A DNA stretch of 13,718 nucleotides from Agrobacterium fabrum. GTDB lineage: Bacteria; Pseudomonadota; Alphaproteobacteria; Rhizobiales; Rhizobiaceae. Made by a program: the position numbers and the translations under genes. Below, piece after piece: positions 6,238 through 13,718 of the stretch. The notes beneath the pieces are model-generated. The model had not been told where the DNA came from, made no database searches, and was given only the letters and a program-made list of their open reading frames with translations. The stretch spans positions 1 to 13,718 of the forward strand of contig QFOL01000081.1 of NCBI GenBank assembly GCA_003241215.1, written 5' to 3'. Position 1 is the stretch's first letter; every line of letters starts with the position of its first letter.

Positions 6238-8229
6238 TCAGATACCGCGAAGCTGTTCAAACAGCTGGCGATGGCTGCTATCGGCACGATAGAACACCGC
6301 TGGCTGGCCAAGCGGCGTATCTACGGTGACTTTTCCTCCGCCAGAATGACGTACGCCGCTCCACAGATGCACCCATTCCCCATTGCCCGGAAGATAGAGC
6401 GTGCGCTGCGTTTCGCCCGCTTCCCAGACCGGGGCGACCAGCATGTCCGCTCCGTAGAGATAGCTGTCCTGAATGGTATAAGTCTGTCGGTCGTCCTCGT
6501 AATGCAGGAAGAGCGGCCGCTGCACCGGCAGGCCGGTGCTGGCCGCTTCGGCGGAGAGCGATTTCAGATAGGGGGAGAGCGCGGTGTAGATCGTCGTCAT
6601 GCGGGCGAAATGGGCAAGAACCGCTTCGTCCTGATCGATCTGGAGGTTGTCGCGCGGGCGGTTGCCCTCATGTGTGCGCATGACCGGGGTGAAGGCGGCC
6701 ATTTCCGCCCAACGCATGATGAGTTCCGCCGTCCGGACATTGCCGAACAGGCTGGTGTAACCGCCAATATCGGAATGGTGATAGGCGTTGCCCATGAGGC
6801 CGGAGGAAAGCGCGCCGCAGATGACGGTGACTAGGCCGTCGTGGCGGGAGAAGTCGACGGACTGATCGCCCCCCCAGATGAGCGGGCAATGCGCCTGTAC
6901 GCCGGTGAAGCCGGCGCGCATGAAGAACAGCGCCTCGCCGGTCTTGCCGCGGCTCTCGACACCCTTTGCATTGACCTCGGCCCAGAGTGTGGGCCAGGCA
7001 TTGTGCATCAGCTTGGCGTCGACGCCGTTGGAAAGGGCAATGTCTATCGGCAGATATTCGCCGAAATCGGCCATCCAGCCGGAAAGGCCGAAATCCAGCA
7101 TGTTCCTGCCGATGATCTCCTCGGCGAACCAATCGGCCGCAGCCGGATTGGTGAAATCGACCACGCCGCAATCGAACTCGCCGAAATCCACCAGCGCTGT
7201 CTTGCCGTCCGAACCGGTGGCGAAATAACCGGCTTTTTCGGCCACCGGGAAAAGCGGGCCGTCGACGCAGAGATAGGGGTTCACATAACCAAGGAAGCGG
7301 ATGCCCTGATCGGCAAGCTCGGCGATCTTTTGGCGCAGATGCGGATAACGGGTGTCGTTCGCCTGCCAGTCCCAGAACAGGCGCGCGCCGAAGGATGTCT
7401 GGCGAAGCCCCACCCAGTCTTCGCACCACAGGCCTGATACCTTCGTTCCGGCCGCGCGAATTTTCTCCAGCCGGGCAAAGGAGTTGACGCCATCCTTTAA
7501 TCCGATGATCGCGCCGTTATAGACCCATTCCGGCAGTTCCGGCTGACGCCCGAAGCGCAGGGAGAGGGCGGAAACGATATCGGTGAAACTGTCACCGGCG
7601 AAGAATTCGATCTTTTCGGGGATCGCCCATATCTCGATCTCATGGAAATCGCCGTTGCGGAAATCGAAGACCGAATAAGCGGTCGTTTCAACGTGCAATG
7701 CATATCTGCGTGACGACAGGTAAGTCGGCTGCGGATAGTTGGTGTTGTAATAATCACCGCCCGCCTTGCCGCTGACATCGGACTTGAAGGTGATTTCGGT
7801 GCTCTTGTCGCGGCCGACTCCCGGCTCCGAGGTCCAGAGCGGAAAGCGGCGACCGCGCATGTCGAAATACGACATCTGCTCGCCGCCGCCCCAGACATGT
7901 TCGTCCACTTCCGCGACGACCCGCAGCCAGAGGCGGTTGATGGTTTCATCCAGTGCCGTTAGCCTGATAGCATTGCCGTCGAGCGTCAGGCGCAGGCGCG
8001 GGGCCTGTCCCGGTGCGGATGAGAGCGTGACGCTATCCCCACTCACCTCGGCATGGCGAAGGGCGGTTCGCTCGATGACATAATCTTCGATATCGAAATT
8101 GCCGCGATACATATCCATCCTCTCCTTGCCGAAACCGGCGAAAAGGGCTGGATTCTCCGACGAGTGAGAAAGGATGGTACGATTGCCGATTGTGAGCGTG
8201 AAGCCGTCTTTGGTCGTTTCGAAATGCAT
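6238..8229 (-). CDS. smoI: Sulfoquinovosidase (GH31 alpha-glycosidase)
   Basis: The 663-residue GH31 enzyme hydrolyses sulfoquinovosyl glycerol, from plant sulfolipid, to sulfoquinovose and glycerol. The GH31 catalytic pair is visible: nucleophile D388 in GWMADFGEYLP and acid/base D455 in WGGDQSVDFS. Sulfonate recognition that separates YihQ-like sulfoquinovosidases from ordinary alpha-glucosidases is present: E270 in WCEDW, R283 and W286 in GARLFWDW, K245 in GLKDG and Y491 in GGYTS. These numbers coincide with those I recall for the A. tumefaciens enzyme and align with Q288, R301, W304 and Y508 of E. coli YihQ. No signal peptide is seen, so it acts in the cytoplasm after import. The ATG at 8229 follows AAGG at seven bases. 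It is the last gene of the smoEFGHI operon, 11 bp after smoH. Confidence 0.95.
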   Translation of the reverse strand: MHFETTKDGFTLTIGNRTILSHSSENPALFAGFGKERMDMYRGNFDIEDYVIERTALRHAEVSGDSVTLSSAPGQAPRLRLTLDGNAIRLTALDETINRLWLRVVAEVDEHVWGGGEQMSYFDMRGRRFPLWTSEPGVGRDKSTEITFKSDVSGKAGGDYYNTNYPQPTYLSSRRYALHVETTAYSVFDFRNGDFHEIEIWAIPEKIEFFAGDSFTDIVSALSLRFGRQPELPEWVYNGAIIGLKDGVNSFARLEKIRAAGTKVSGLWCEDWVGLRQTSFGARLFWDWQANDTRYPHLRQKIAELADQGIRFLGYVNPYLCVDGPLFPVAEKAGYFATGSDGKTALVDFGEFDCGVVDFTNPAAADWFAEEIIGRNMLDFGLSGWMADFGEYLPIDIALSNGVDAKLMHNAWPTLWAEVNAKGVESRGKTGEALFFMRAGFTGVQAHCPLIWGGDQSVDFSRHDGLVTVICGALSSGLMGNAYHHSDIGGYTSLFGNVRTAELIMRWAEMAAFTPVMRTHEGNRPRDNLQIDQDEAVLAHFARMTTIYTALSPYLKSLSAEAASTGLPVQRPLFLHYEDDRQTYTIQDSYLYGADMLVAPVWEAGETQRTLYLPGNGEWVHLWSGVRHSGGGKVTVDTPLGQPAVFYRADSSHRQLFEQLRGI

Positions 8230-8240
8230 GACTTAACCTT

Positions 8241-9095
8241 TTAGCCCTTGAGACCACCGGCTGTGAGGCCAGAGACAACCCGCTCCTGGAAGATGACGAT
8301 CAGGATCGCGACGGGCACGATGCCGACCACCAGCGCCGCCGAAATGACCGGCCAGGGGAAGGCGAATTCACCCTGATAAAGCTGGATGCCGACAGGGAGT
8401 GTACGGAGCGCCGGGTTGGAATTGAAGGACAGCGCCAGCAGGAATTCATCCCAGGCATTCACGAAGGCAAGAATGCCCGCGGTGAAGACGCCCGGTGCGC
8501 AGAGCGGCACGACGACCTTGAAGAGTGCACCGATGCGGGTGCAGCCGTCGATCATGGCGGCGTTTTCGAGATCGCGCGGAATGCTCTCAAAGAAGGAGAC
8601 CAGCATCAGCGTGCAGACCGGCAGCGAAAGCACCGTGTAGGGCAGGATCAGCGCCGTCCAGCTGTTGAGCAGGTTGAGCGCTCGCATGATTTCGAACAGC
8701 GGCACCAGCAGCGTCACCAGCGGGAAGGTGGAGACGGCGATGATGAGCGAGAGGATCAGCGCCCGGTATTTGAGATTCAGCCGCGCCAGTGCGTAAGCCG
8801 CCAGCACCGAAATCAGGATGGTGAGCGCGGTTGAAAGCAGCGCCACCATGAAGCTGTTGAACAGGAAGAGATGCAGCGGCTGGTCGGAGAAGGCCTGCAT
8901 GTAATTGGCCAGCGTCGGCGTGTGCGGAAACCAGGTGATTGGCTTGACCGTCAGTTCCGCTTCGGTCTTCAGCGAGGTGAAGAGGATCCAGATTGCCGGA
9001 AACAGGCCGTTGACCAAGAGGATGGAGGCCGCGATGAAGCGTAGCGGTTTGCCGGAAAAGAAGGAGGACAGACCGGAATTTGCAGCGGTGCTCAT
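8241..9095 (-). CDS. smoH: Sugar ABC transporter permease (sulfoquinovosyl glycerol uptake), MalG-type
   Basis: The protein is 284 residues from the ATG at 9095 (MSTAANSGLSS), which has AAGGA eight bases upstream. An open frame continues 21 codons further, but into smoG and without a ribosome site. About six hydrophobic segments are visible. The coupling loop NAAMIDGCTRIGALFKVVVP is the EAA motif that docks to the ATPase. The opening KPLRFIAASILLVNGLFPAIWILFTSLKTEAEL is typical of carbohydrate uptake family 1 (MalG-like) permeases. The smoG stop lies 4 bp upstream, so translation is probably coupled. It would pair with SmoG in the membrane, with SmoE as motor and SmoF as binding protein. Substrate is assigned from smoF and smoI. 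Confidence 0.9.
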   Translation of the reverse strand: MSTAANSGLSSFFSGKPLRFIAASILLVNGLFPAIWILFTSLKTEAELTVKPITWFPHTPTLANYMQAFSDQPLHLFLFNSFMVALLSTALTILISVLAAYALARLNLKYRALILSLIIAVSTFPLVTLLVPLFEIMRALNLLNSWTALILPYTVLSLPVCTLMLVSFFESIPRDLENAAMIDGCTRIGALFKVVVPLCAPGVFTAGILAFVNAWDEFLLALSFNSNPALRTLPVGIQLYQGEFAFPWPVISAALVVGIVPVAILIVIFQERVVSGLTAGGLKG

Positions 9096-9099
9096 GGGA

Positions 9100-10026
9100 T
9101 CAGTCCTTGGTCCTGATAATGCGGAGATAAACGGCGGTGACGCACATGGAGAGCGCAAACATCATGACCGCGAGCGCTGAACCGTAACCGAGATCGAGGA
9201 AGGAAACGGTGTTCTGGTGAATGTACATGGCAAGTGTCGTGGTGGATGTGCCGGGGCCGCCGCCGGTCATCATGTAAGGAATATCAAAGGTCTGCAGCGC
9301 CGTGATGGTGCGGAAGATGAGCGCGACGACAATCGAGGGTTTCAGAAGCGGCAGGGTGATTTCGAAGAACTGCCGGATTTTGCCGGCGCCATCCACATCC
9401 GCCGCCTCGTAGAGTGAACGCGGAATGGTCTGCAGGCCGGCGAGGATCATCAGCGCCATGAAGGAGGATGTCTTCCAGATGATTGTCAGGCAGATGGCCG
9501 CAAAGGCCCAGTTCGGTGAATTGAACCAGATGACGCCCTCAAAGCCGAAACGGTTGAGCACATCGTTGACCACGCCATATTCGTAATGGAAGAACCATGC
9601 GAAGATCAGGCCGGCGAAAGACAGCGGCAGCGCCCAGGGGATCAGCAGCGAAAGCCGCATCGGCCATTGCATGGAAAAGGGCAAGTTGGCGAGTAGCGCC
9701 AGGCCGAGACCCATCAACAATGCGCCGGGCACGGTGATGAGCGTTATCAGGACCGTGTTCCACGTCGTTTCCCAGAAAATGGGATCATCGAACATGGCGG
9801 TGTAATTTTCAAAGCCGATAAATTCCGCCGACAGCCCTGATGTCAGCGACAGGCTGAAAAAGCTGGTATAGACGAGCCGCGCCACCGGATAGACGATGAT
9901 GAGCGACAGCAGGATCGCCGCCGGCGCCAGCAGAAGCACGGCCAGCGACCGGTCGCCGAGATCGAGCCACCGCGTCCAGCGCGGTTGCGGTTTCTCGTCC
10001 ACCCGGACCATGGTTCTTTCCGGCAT
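9100..10026 (-). CDS. smoG: Sugar ABC transporter permease (sulfoquinovosyl glycerol uptake), MalF/UgpA-type
   Basis: The protein is 308 residues from the ATG at 10026 (MPERTMVRVDEKPQ). There are about six transmembrane segments, the first near residues 27-50 (SLAVLLLAPAAILLSLIIVY). The EAA coupling loop EAADVDGAGKIRQFFEITLP and the family phrase MTGGGPGTSTTTLAMYIHQN are present. The start is uncertain. A GTG at 10032 has GGGAG eight bases upstream, an ATG at 10011 has GGAA nearby, and the frame stays open back to a TTG at 10182, just past the smoF stop. The extra 52 residues of that longest form are Arg- and Asp-rich and do not look like permease sequence, so the short form is preferred. A stable hairpin separates it from smoF. 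Confidence 0.88.
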   Translation of the reverse strand: MPERTMVRVDEKPQPRWTRWLDLGDRSLAVLLLAPAAILLSLIIVYPVARLVYTSFFSLSLTSGLSAEFIGFENYTAMFDDPIFWETTWNTVLITLITVPGALLMGLGLALLANLPFSMQWPMRLSLLIPWALPLSFAGLIFAWFFHYEYGVVNDVLNRFGFEGVIWFNSPNWAFAAICLTIIWKTSSFMALMILAGLQTIPRSLYEAADVDGAGKIRQFFEITLPLLKPSIVVALIFRTITALQTFDIPYMMTGGGPGTSTTTLAMYIHQNTVSFLDLGYGSALAVMMFALSMCVTAVYLRIIRTKD

Positions 10027-10143
10027 TGTCACGTCTGCCACTCCCGCAACTGGATTCACGTCGTCGTCTCCCGCTCGGACCGGTTCATCTCCGGCCCGTT
10101 TATCGCGCCGTTCAAACGGCTTTGTTCCTGTCAGTCGAAGCGG

Positions 10144-10177
10144 CCGGAAAGGGCATGGCAAGCACGCCGCTTTCCGG
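10144..10177 (-). repeat. Intercistronic stem-loop after smoF (likely mRNA stabiliser or partial terminator)
   Basis: On the minus strand, eight bases after the smoF stop, CCGGAAAG pairs with CTTTCCGG (8 bp). GGCGTG inside pairs with CATGCC (6 bp, one G-U) around a CTTGC loop, with a single bulged C. No T-run follows. A hairpin after the binding-protein gene is common in ABC operons (malE-malF in E. coli), where it protects the upstream message so that binding protein outnumbers permease. The structure is seen; the role is inferred by analogy. Confidence 0.65.
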
Positions 10178-10185
10178 TCCAAGGC

Positions 10186-11448
<1,263 letters not shown>

Positions 11449-11488
11449 TTATTAAACCTGTTGGCCGCAGCGTGTCTTCGCCCGGCAA

Positions 11489-12565
11489 TCAGTGGATTGA
11501 GCGCTCCGTCGCGGCGTCGAAAAGATGAACCTTGGACGGATCGAGCCCGATCTTAAGCTCCTCGTTCGGCGCCGGGCGAAGCTGCGGCGGCATGCGTGCG
11601 GTCAGTGCCGCATCGCCGAGGCTGAAATGCACGAGCGTGTCCGAACCCAGCGGCTCCACCACCTGCACCTTGACCGCAAGCTGCGTGTCGAAGCCTTCGG
11701 CGGGGCCGAAATGTTCCGGGCGAATGCCAACGATGACTTCGCGCCCTTCGAGCCCGGTCTCCCGCGCGGGGCGAATGGCTGCCATCGGCAGGGCATTGCC
11801 GTCGGAAAATGCCAGCCGGTCGCCGCTCACCTTTGCGCGGGCGAAGTTCATCGCCGGCGCACCGACAAAACCGCCGACGAAGACGCTTTCGGGGCGGTTA
11901 TAAACCTCGTCCGGTGTGCCGACCTGTTCGAGATCGCCGCCACGCAGGATGACGATGCGGTCGGCCAGTGTCATGGCCTCCACCTGGTCGTGGGTAACAT
12001 AGATGATGGTCGTGCCGAGTTGCTGGTGCAGGCGCTTGATTTCCGTGCGCACCTGTCCGCGGAGTTTAGCGTCGAGGTTGGAAAGCGGCTCGTCGAACAG
12101 GAAGACCTGCGGACGGCGCACGATGGCGCGGCCCATGGCCACACGCTGGCGCTGGCCGCCGGAAAGCTGGCCGGGCCGCCGGTCGAGCAGGTGCTCGATG
12201 CCGAGCATCCTTGCCGCCTCATCGATGCTGGCATTGGCCTGCGATCCGCTCACGCCGCGCACCTTCAGGCTGAAACCCATGTTTTCGCGCACCGTCTTGT
12301 GCGGATAAAGCGCATAGTCCTGAAACACCATGGCGATATCGCGCTCACGTGGCGGCAGCCGGTTGACGACACGGTCGCCGATCCGCACCTCGCCGCCGGT
12401 AATGCTCTCGAGACCCGCGACCATGCGCAGCGTCGTGGATTTGCCGCAGCCGGAAGGGCCGACGAACACCACGAATTCGCCGTCATTGATTTCAAGGTCG
12501 ATGCCCTTGACGATGCGCAGCGCACCGTAACTCTTGTCCAGCTTGCGCAGGCTGACCGAAGCCAT
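11489..12565 (-). CDS. smoE: ABC transporter ATP-binding protein (MalK/UgpC type) for sulfoquinovosyl glycerol uptake
   Basis: The protein is 358 residues from the ATG at 12565, which has an excellent GAGGAGG five bases upstream. The frame stays open to a TTG at 12631, but that start has no ribosome site. Domain order: Walker A GPSGCGKST (36-44), Q-loop Q82, signature LSGGQ (134-138), Walker B VFLFDEP (154-160), D-loop SNLD (162-165) and H-loop H192. A C-terminal regulatory OB/TOBE region ends LFDAATERSIH. All catalytic residues are present. It powers SmoG/SmoH. MalK-like ATPases are often shared among several sugar transporters, so other partners are possible. It is the first gene of the smoEFGHI operon. 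Confidence 0.93.
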   Translation of the reverse strand: MASVSLRKLDKSYGALRIVKGIDLEINDGEFVVFVGPSGCGKSTTLRMVAGLESITGGEVRIGDRVVNRLPPRERDIAMVFQDYALYPHKTVRENMGFSLKVRGVSGSQANASIDEAARMLGIEHLLDRRPGQLSGGQRQRVAMGRAIVRRPQVFLFDEPLSNLDAKLRGQVRTEIKRLHQQLGTTIIYVTHDQVEAMTLADRIVILRGGDLEQVGTPDEVYNRPESVFVGGFVGAPAMNFARAKVSGDRLAFSDGNALPMAAIRPARETGLEGREVIVGIRPEHFGPAEGFDTQLAVKVQVVEPLGSDTLVHFSLGDAALTARMPPQLRPAPNEELKIGLDPSKVHLFDAATERSIH

Positions 12566-12717
12566 ATTTTCCTCCTCACGACCGGCGCGTCCCGAATCTG
12601 GATGGACGCCATTGCCGGTATCAACCTTCAAGTTCCACGCATCGCATTGTTGAAAATCGATCCCGATTGTCTGGCGATATCGTGGGATGGCGAAACGCCT
12701 GTCTCCCTGAGGTCGTG

Positions 12718-12745
12718 ATATTACCTTTCAGAAAAAGGAAATCAA
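12718..12745 (-). promoter_or_regulatory. Putative promoter of the smoEFGHI operon
   Basis: On the minus strand TTGATT (12745-12740), a 16-base spacer and TAATAT (12723-12718) resemble a sigma-70 type promoter. The -35 hexamer is the second half of the 22-bp motif at 12739-12760, so a factor bound there would compete with polymerase. The predicted start near 12711 leaves a leader of about 145 bases before the smoE ATG. Confidence 0.5.
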
Positions 12746-12760
12746 TAGTGTATCAATTTT
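12739..12760 (-). promoter_or_regulatory. Putative SmoD operator, copy 1 (upstream of smoE)
   Basis: On the minus strand this reads AAAATTGATACA, then CT, then ATTGATTT. It matches 20 of 22 bases of 13629-13650, where the variable pair is TC. Both copies hold two ATTGAT units 11 bp apart, one helical turn. Each points the same way relative to the gene it precedes. The neighbouring GntR-type regulator SmoD is the obvious candidate to bind it. The match is seen; the binding is inferred. Confidence 0.65.
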
Positions 12761-12775
12761 ATTTCTGACAGAAAT
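12761..12775. promoter_or_regulatory. Perfect 15-bp palindrome next to operator copy 1
   Basis: ATTTCTG-A-CAGAAAT is a perfect 7-1-7 inverted repeat touching the 22-bp motif on its upstream side relative to smoE. It could be a second regulator site, or half of a larger operator. A related inverted repeat (TTTCTTG-N8-CAAGAAA) lies near the other motif copy. Confidence 0.4.
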
Positions 12776-12857
12776 CAAAAACTATTAAGCCTTTGATTCA
12801 AAGAAATATAACCGCGAAATTGCCCACAAGGCAGGTCGCTGCTTGCTTGGCTCCCGT

Positions 12858-12893
12858 CAAATTTCGCCATCGATCTGGATCAGGCGAATTTTG
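12858..12893 (-). terminator. Imperfect hairpin just after smoD (weak terminator candidate)
   Basis: On the minus strand CAAAATTCGCC pairs with GGCGAAATTTG with one A-A mismatch around a 14-base loop, starting 7 bases after the smoD stop. No T-run follows, so it is not a classical intrinsic terminator. It may mark the smoD transcript end or stabilise it. Confidence 0.3.
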
Positions 12894-12900
12894 CGCGATC

Positions 12901-13605
12901 TCAACGTATGCGAGAAACATATCGGGCAATGGTATGGTCGAACCAGGTGCATGAAACTTCAGCCACCGCGCCATCCTGCGCCTGGCTGAGACGCAGCACC
13001 CGCGGCACCAGCGCGCCTGATTTCTGACCGAAGACCTCGGGCGTCCATTCCGGTACTTCACCGAGGTCGATGCGATCCTCCGCCTTCGATATCCAGAGGT
13101 TGAGGCGGGTGCGGTAATAGAGATAAAGGGATTCCGACATGTTCTCGATGGTGATGGTGTCGACGTAAGAACCATCAAGCCAGATTTCCTCGATGGCCGC
13201 CGGTTTGCCGGCGATGCGTCGGAGGCGGCGGATCCTGTGTCCTTCGGCCGATGTGCCGAAGGCGGGCAGGGCGGCGGGCTTGGCAAGGCGCGCCACATCC
13301 AGAACCTCCGCCGTCGGCAGGCCGCCGCCCTCGATCAGTTCAAGCCGGAAGAAGGCATAGACGCTCTGCGGATCGCTGACGGCGCGAATGTAATTGCCCG
13401 AGCCCTGCACGCGCTCCAGCAGGCCGCGTTCCTGCAATTCGGCAAGCGCCTTTCGCAACGTGCCAACGGCGATACCGAGATCAGCCGCCATGTCGCGCTC
13501 CGGCGCCAGCTTCTCGCCATCGATCAACCGGCCCGCCGCTACCTCGCGCACCAGCATTTCGGCGATCTGCATATACATTGGCAGGCTGCCACCAGTGTGT
13601 TTCAT
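12901..13605 (-). CDS. smoD: GntR family (HutC/UTRA type) transcriptional regulator of the smo genes
   Basis: The protein is 234 residues from the ATG at 13605, which has a strong GGGAGGA eight bases upstream. The frame opens 13 codons earlier at 13644, but that extension lies over the operator and has no ribosome site. An N-terminal GntR winged helix (about 7-73) includes KLAPERDMAADLGIAVGTLRKALAELQERGLL and VQGSGNYI. A C-terminal UTRA effector domain (about 85-232) includes IEEIWLDGSYVD. HutC-type regulators are usually repressors released by a sugar or amino-acid ligand; here sulfoquinovose or its glycoside is the natural guess. It sits between the two catabolic transcription units, and matching motifs occur upstream of each. 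The name smoD is recalled from the A. tumefaciens cluster. Confidence 0.87.
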   Translation of the reverse strand: MKHTGGSLPMYMQIAEMLVREVAAGRLIDGEKLAPERDMAADLGIAVGTLRKALAELQERGLLERVQGSGNYIRAVSDPQSVYAFFRLELIEGGGLPTAEVLDVARLAKPAALPAFGTSAEGHRIRRLRRIAGKPAAIEEIWLDGSYVDTITIENMSESLYLYYRTRLNLWISKAEDRIDLGEVPEWTPEVFGQKSGALVPRVLRLSQAQDGAVAEVSCTWFDHTIARYVSRIR

Positions 13606-13628
13606 ATACCGTTTCCTCCCCCGAAACA

Positions 13629-13650
13629 AAAATTGATACATCATTGATTT
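13629..13650 (+). promoter_or_regulatory. Putative SmoD operator, copy 2 (smoD/divergent gene promoter region)
   Basis: The plus strand reads AAAATTGATACA, TC, ATTGATTT, matching the smoE copy at 20 of 22 positions. It begins 24 bp upstream of the smoD ATG and ends 55 bp upstream of the divergent ATG at 13706, so one site could control both directions, including autoregulation. Confidence 0.65.
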
Positions 13651-13671
13651 ACATATTTCTTGATGTTATGC
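13644..13671 (+). promoter_or_regulatory. Putative promoter of the divergent smo gene at 13706
   Basis: TTGATT (13644-13649), a 16-base spacer and TTATGC (13666-13671) copy the arrangement upstream of smoE, with -35 inside the 22-bp motif. The -10 is weaker. The -10 forms part of an inverted repeat, TTTCTTG (13656-13662) with CAAGAAA (13671-13677). Confidence 0.4.
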
Positions 13672-13705
13672 AAGAAAAACGAGAGCGGCCCTGAGGAGGA
13701 ATTGC

Positions 13706-13718
13706 ATGACCGTCGTAC
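13706..13718 (+). CDS. Start of divergent gene, probably sulfoquinovose monooxygenase (partial)
   Basis: Only MTVV and one further base are visible before the window ends. A strong GAGGAGGA ribosome site five bases upstream of the ATG shows that a real gene starts here. In the A. tumefaciens smo cluster the gene next to the regulator on this side should be smoC, the FMN-dependent sulfoquinovose monooxygenase that removes sulfite. That identity is inferred from remembered gene order; four residues cannot prove it. Confidence 0.5.

Larger units (their letters stand above)
12566..12900. other. 335-bp intergenic region between smoD and smoE
   Basis: No gene is seen here. From the smoD side it holds an imperfect hairpin (12858-12893), an AT-rich stretch (about 12718-12800) with a perfect palindrome, the putative operator and a promoter, and then a leader of roughly 145 bases before smoE. 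The leader contains one small hairpin (GGCG-TTT-CGCC) and no recognisable riboswitch. Confidence 0.6.

Noticed and set aside
10027..10182. 52-residue N-terminal extension of SmoG from TTG 10182
   Set aside because: It is charged, has no membrane or family character, and its TTG lacks a ribosome site; internal starts have better signals.
11525..12718. Plus-strand open frame of 397 codons opposite smoE
   Set aside because: The opposite strand encodes an intact ABC ATPase with every motif; this frame shows no family features.

Overview
The window looks like chromosomal DNA of an Agrobacterium/Rhizobium-group alphaproteobacterium, very close to Agrobacterium fabrum/tumefaciens. It is GC-rich, its genes are tightly packed, and it carries a rhizobial-type intergenic mosaic repeat. 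Its sulfoquinovosidase and sulfolipid-binding protein match, residue by residue, the numbering I remember for the A. tumefaciens proteins (from memory, not searched). All genes except the Lrp-type regulator and one partial gene at the right end are on the minus strand.

Region 1 (1-1825), D/L-alanine catabolism: the first codons of dadA (D-amino-acid dehydrogenase) lie directly downstream of dadX (alanine racemase). A divergent Lrp/AsnC regulator follows on the plus strand. The 127-bp divergent promoter region has three near-repeats spaced exactly 19 bp apart and a hairpin that can cover the dadX ribosome binding site. Region 2 (1858-2028) is a RIME-like repeat with 45-bp inverted arms, between convergent genes.

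Region 3 (2055-6210), thiamine salvage: read on the minus strand, a TPP riboswitch leads an overlapping operon thiX-thiY-thiM-thiE-thiD. ThiX and ThiY form the membrane and binding parts of a pyrimidine-precursor importer. ThiM phosphorylates the thiazole, ThiD phosphorylates the pyrimidine, and ThiE joins them into thiamine phosphate. The ATPase partner (ThiZ) is not in the window. The leader also holds a possible 15-codon ORF whose ribosome binding site sits in a hairpin.

Region 4 (6238-13718), sulfoquinovose (plant sulfolipid) use, the smo cluster: smoD (GntR/HutC-type regulator), smoE (ABC ATPase), smoF (binding protein), smoG and smoH (permeases) and smoI (GH31 sulfoquinovosidase) run on the minus strand. 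A divergent gene, of which only four codons are visible, begins at 13706 and is probably the first gene of the desulfurising enzymes. SmoFGHE would import sulfoquinovosyl glycerol and SmoI would split it into sulfoquinovose and glycerol. The main new observation is a 22-bp motif, conserved at 20 of 22 positions, that occurs in the same promoter geometry upstream of smoE and upstream of the divergent gene. It is a good candidate for the SmoD operator. The sulfoquinovose pathway itself is already described, so this window extends a known system and does not reveal an entirely new one.
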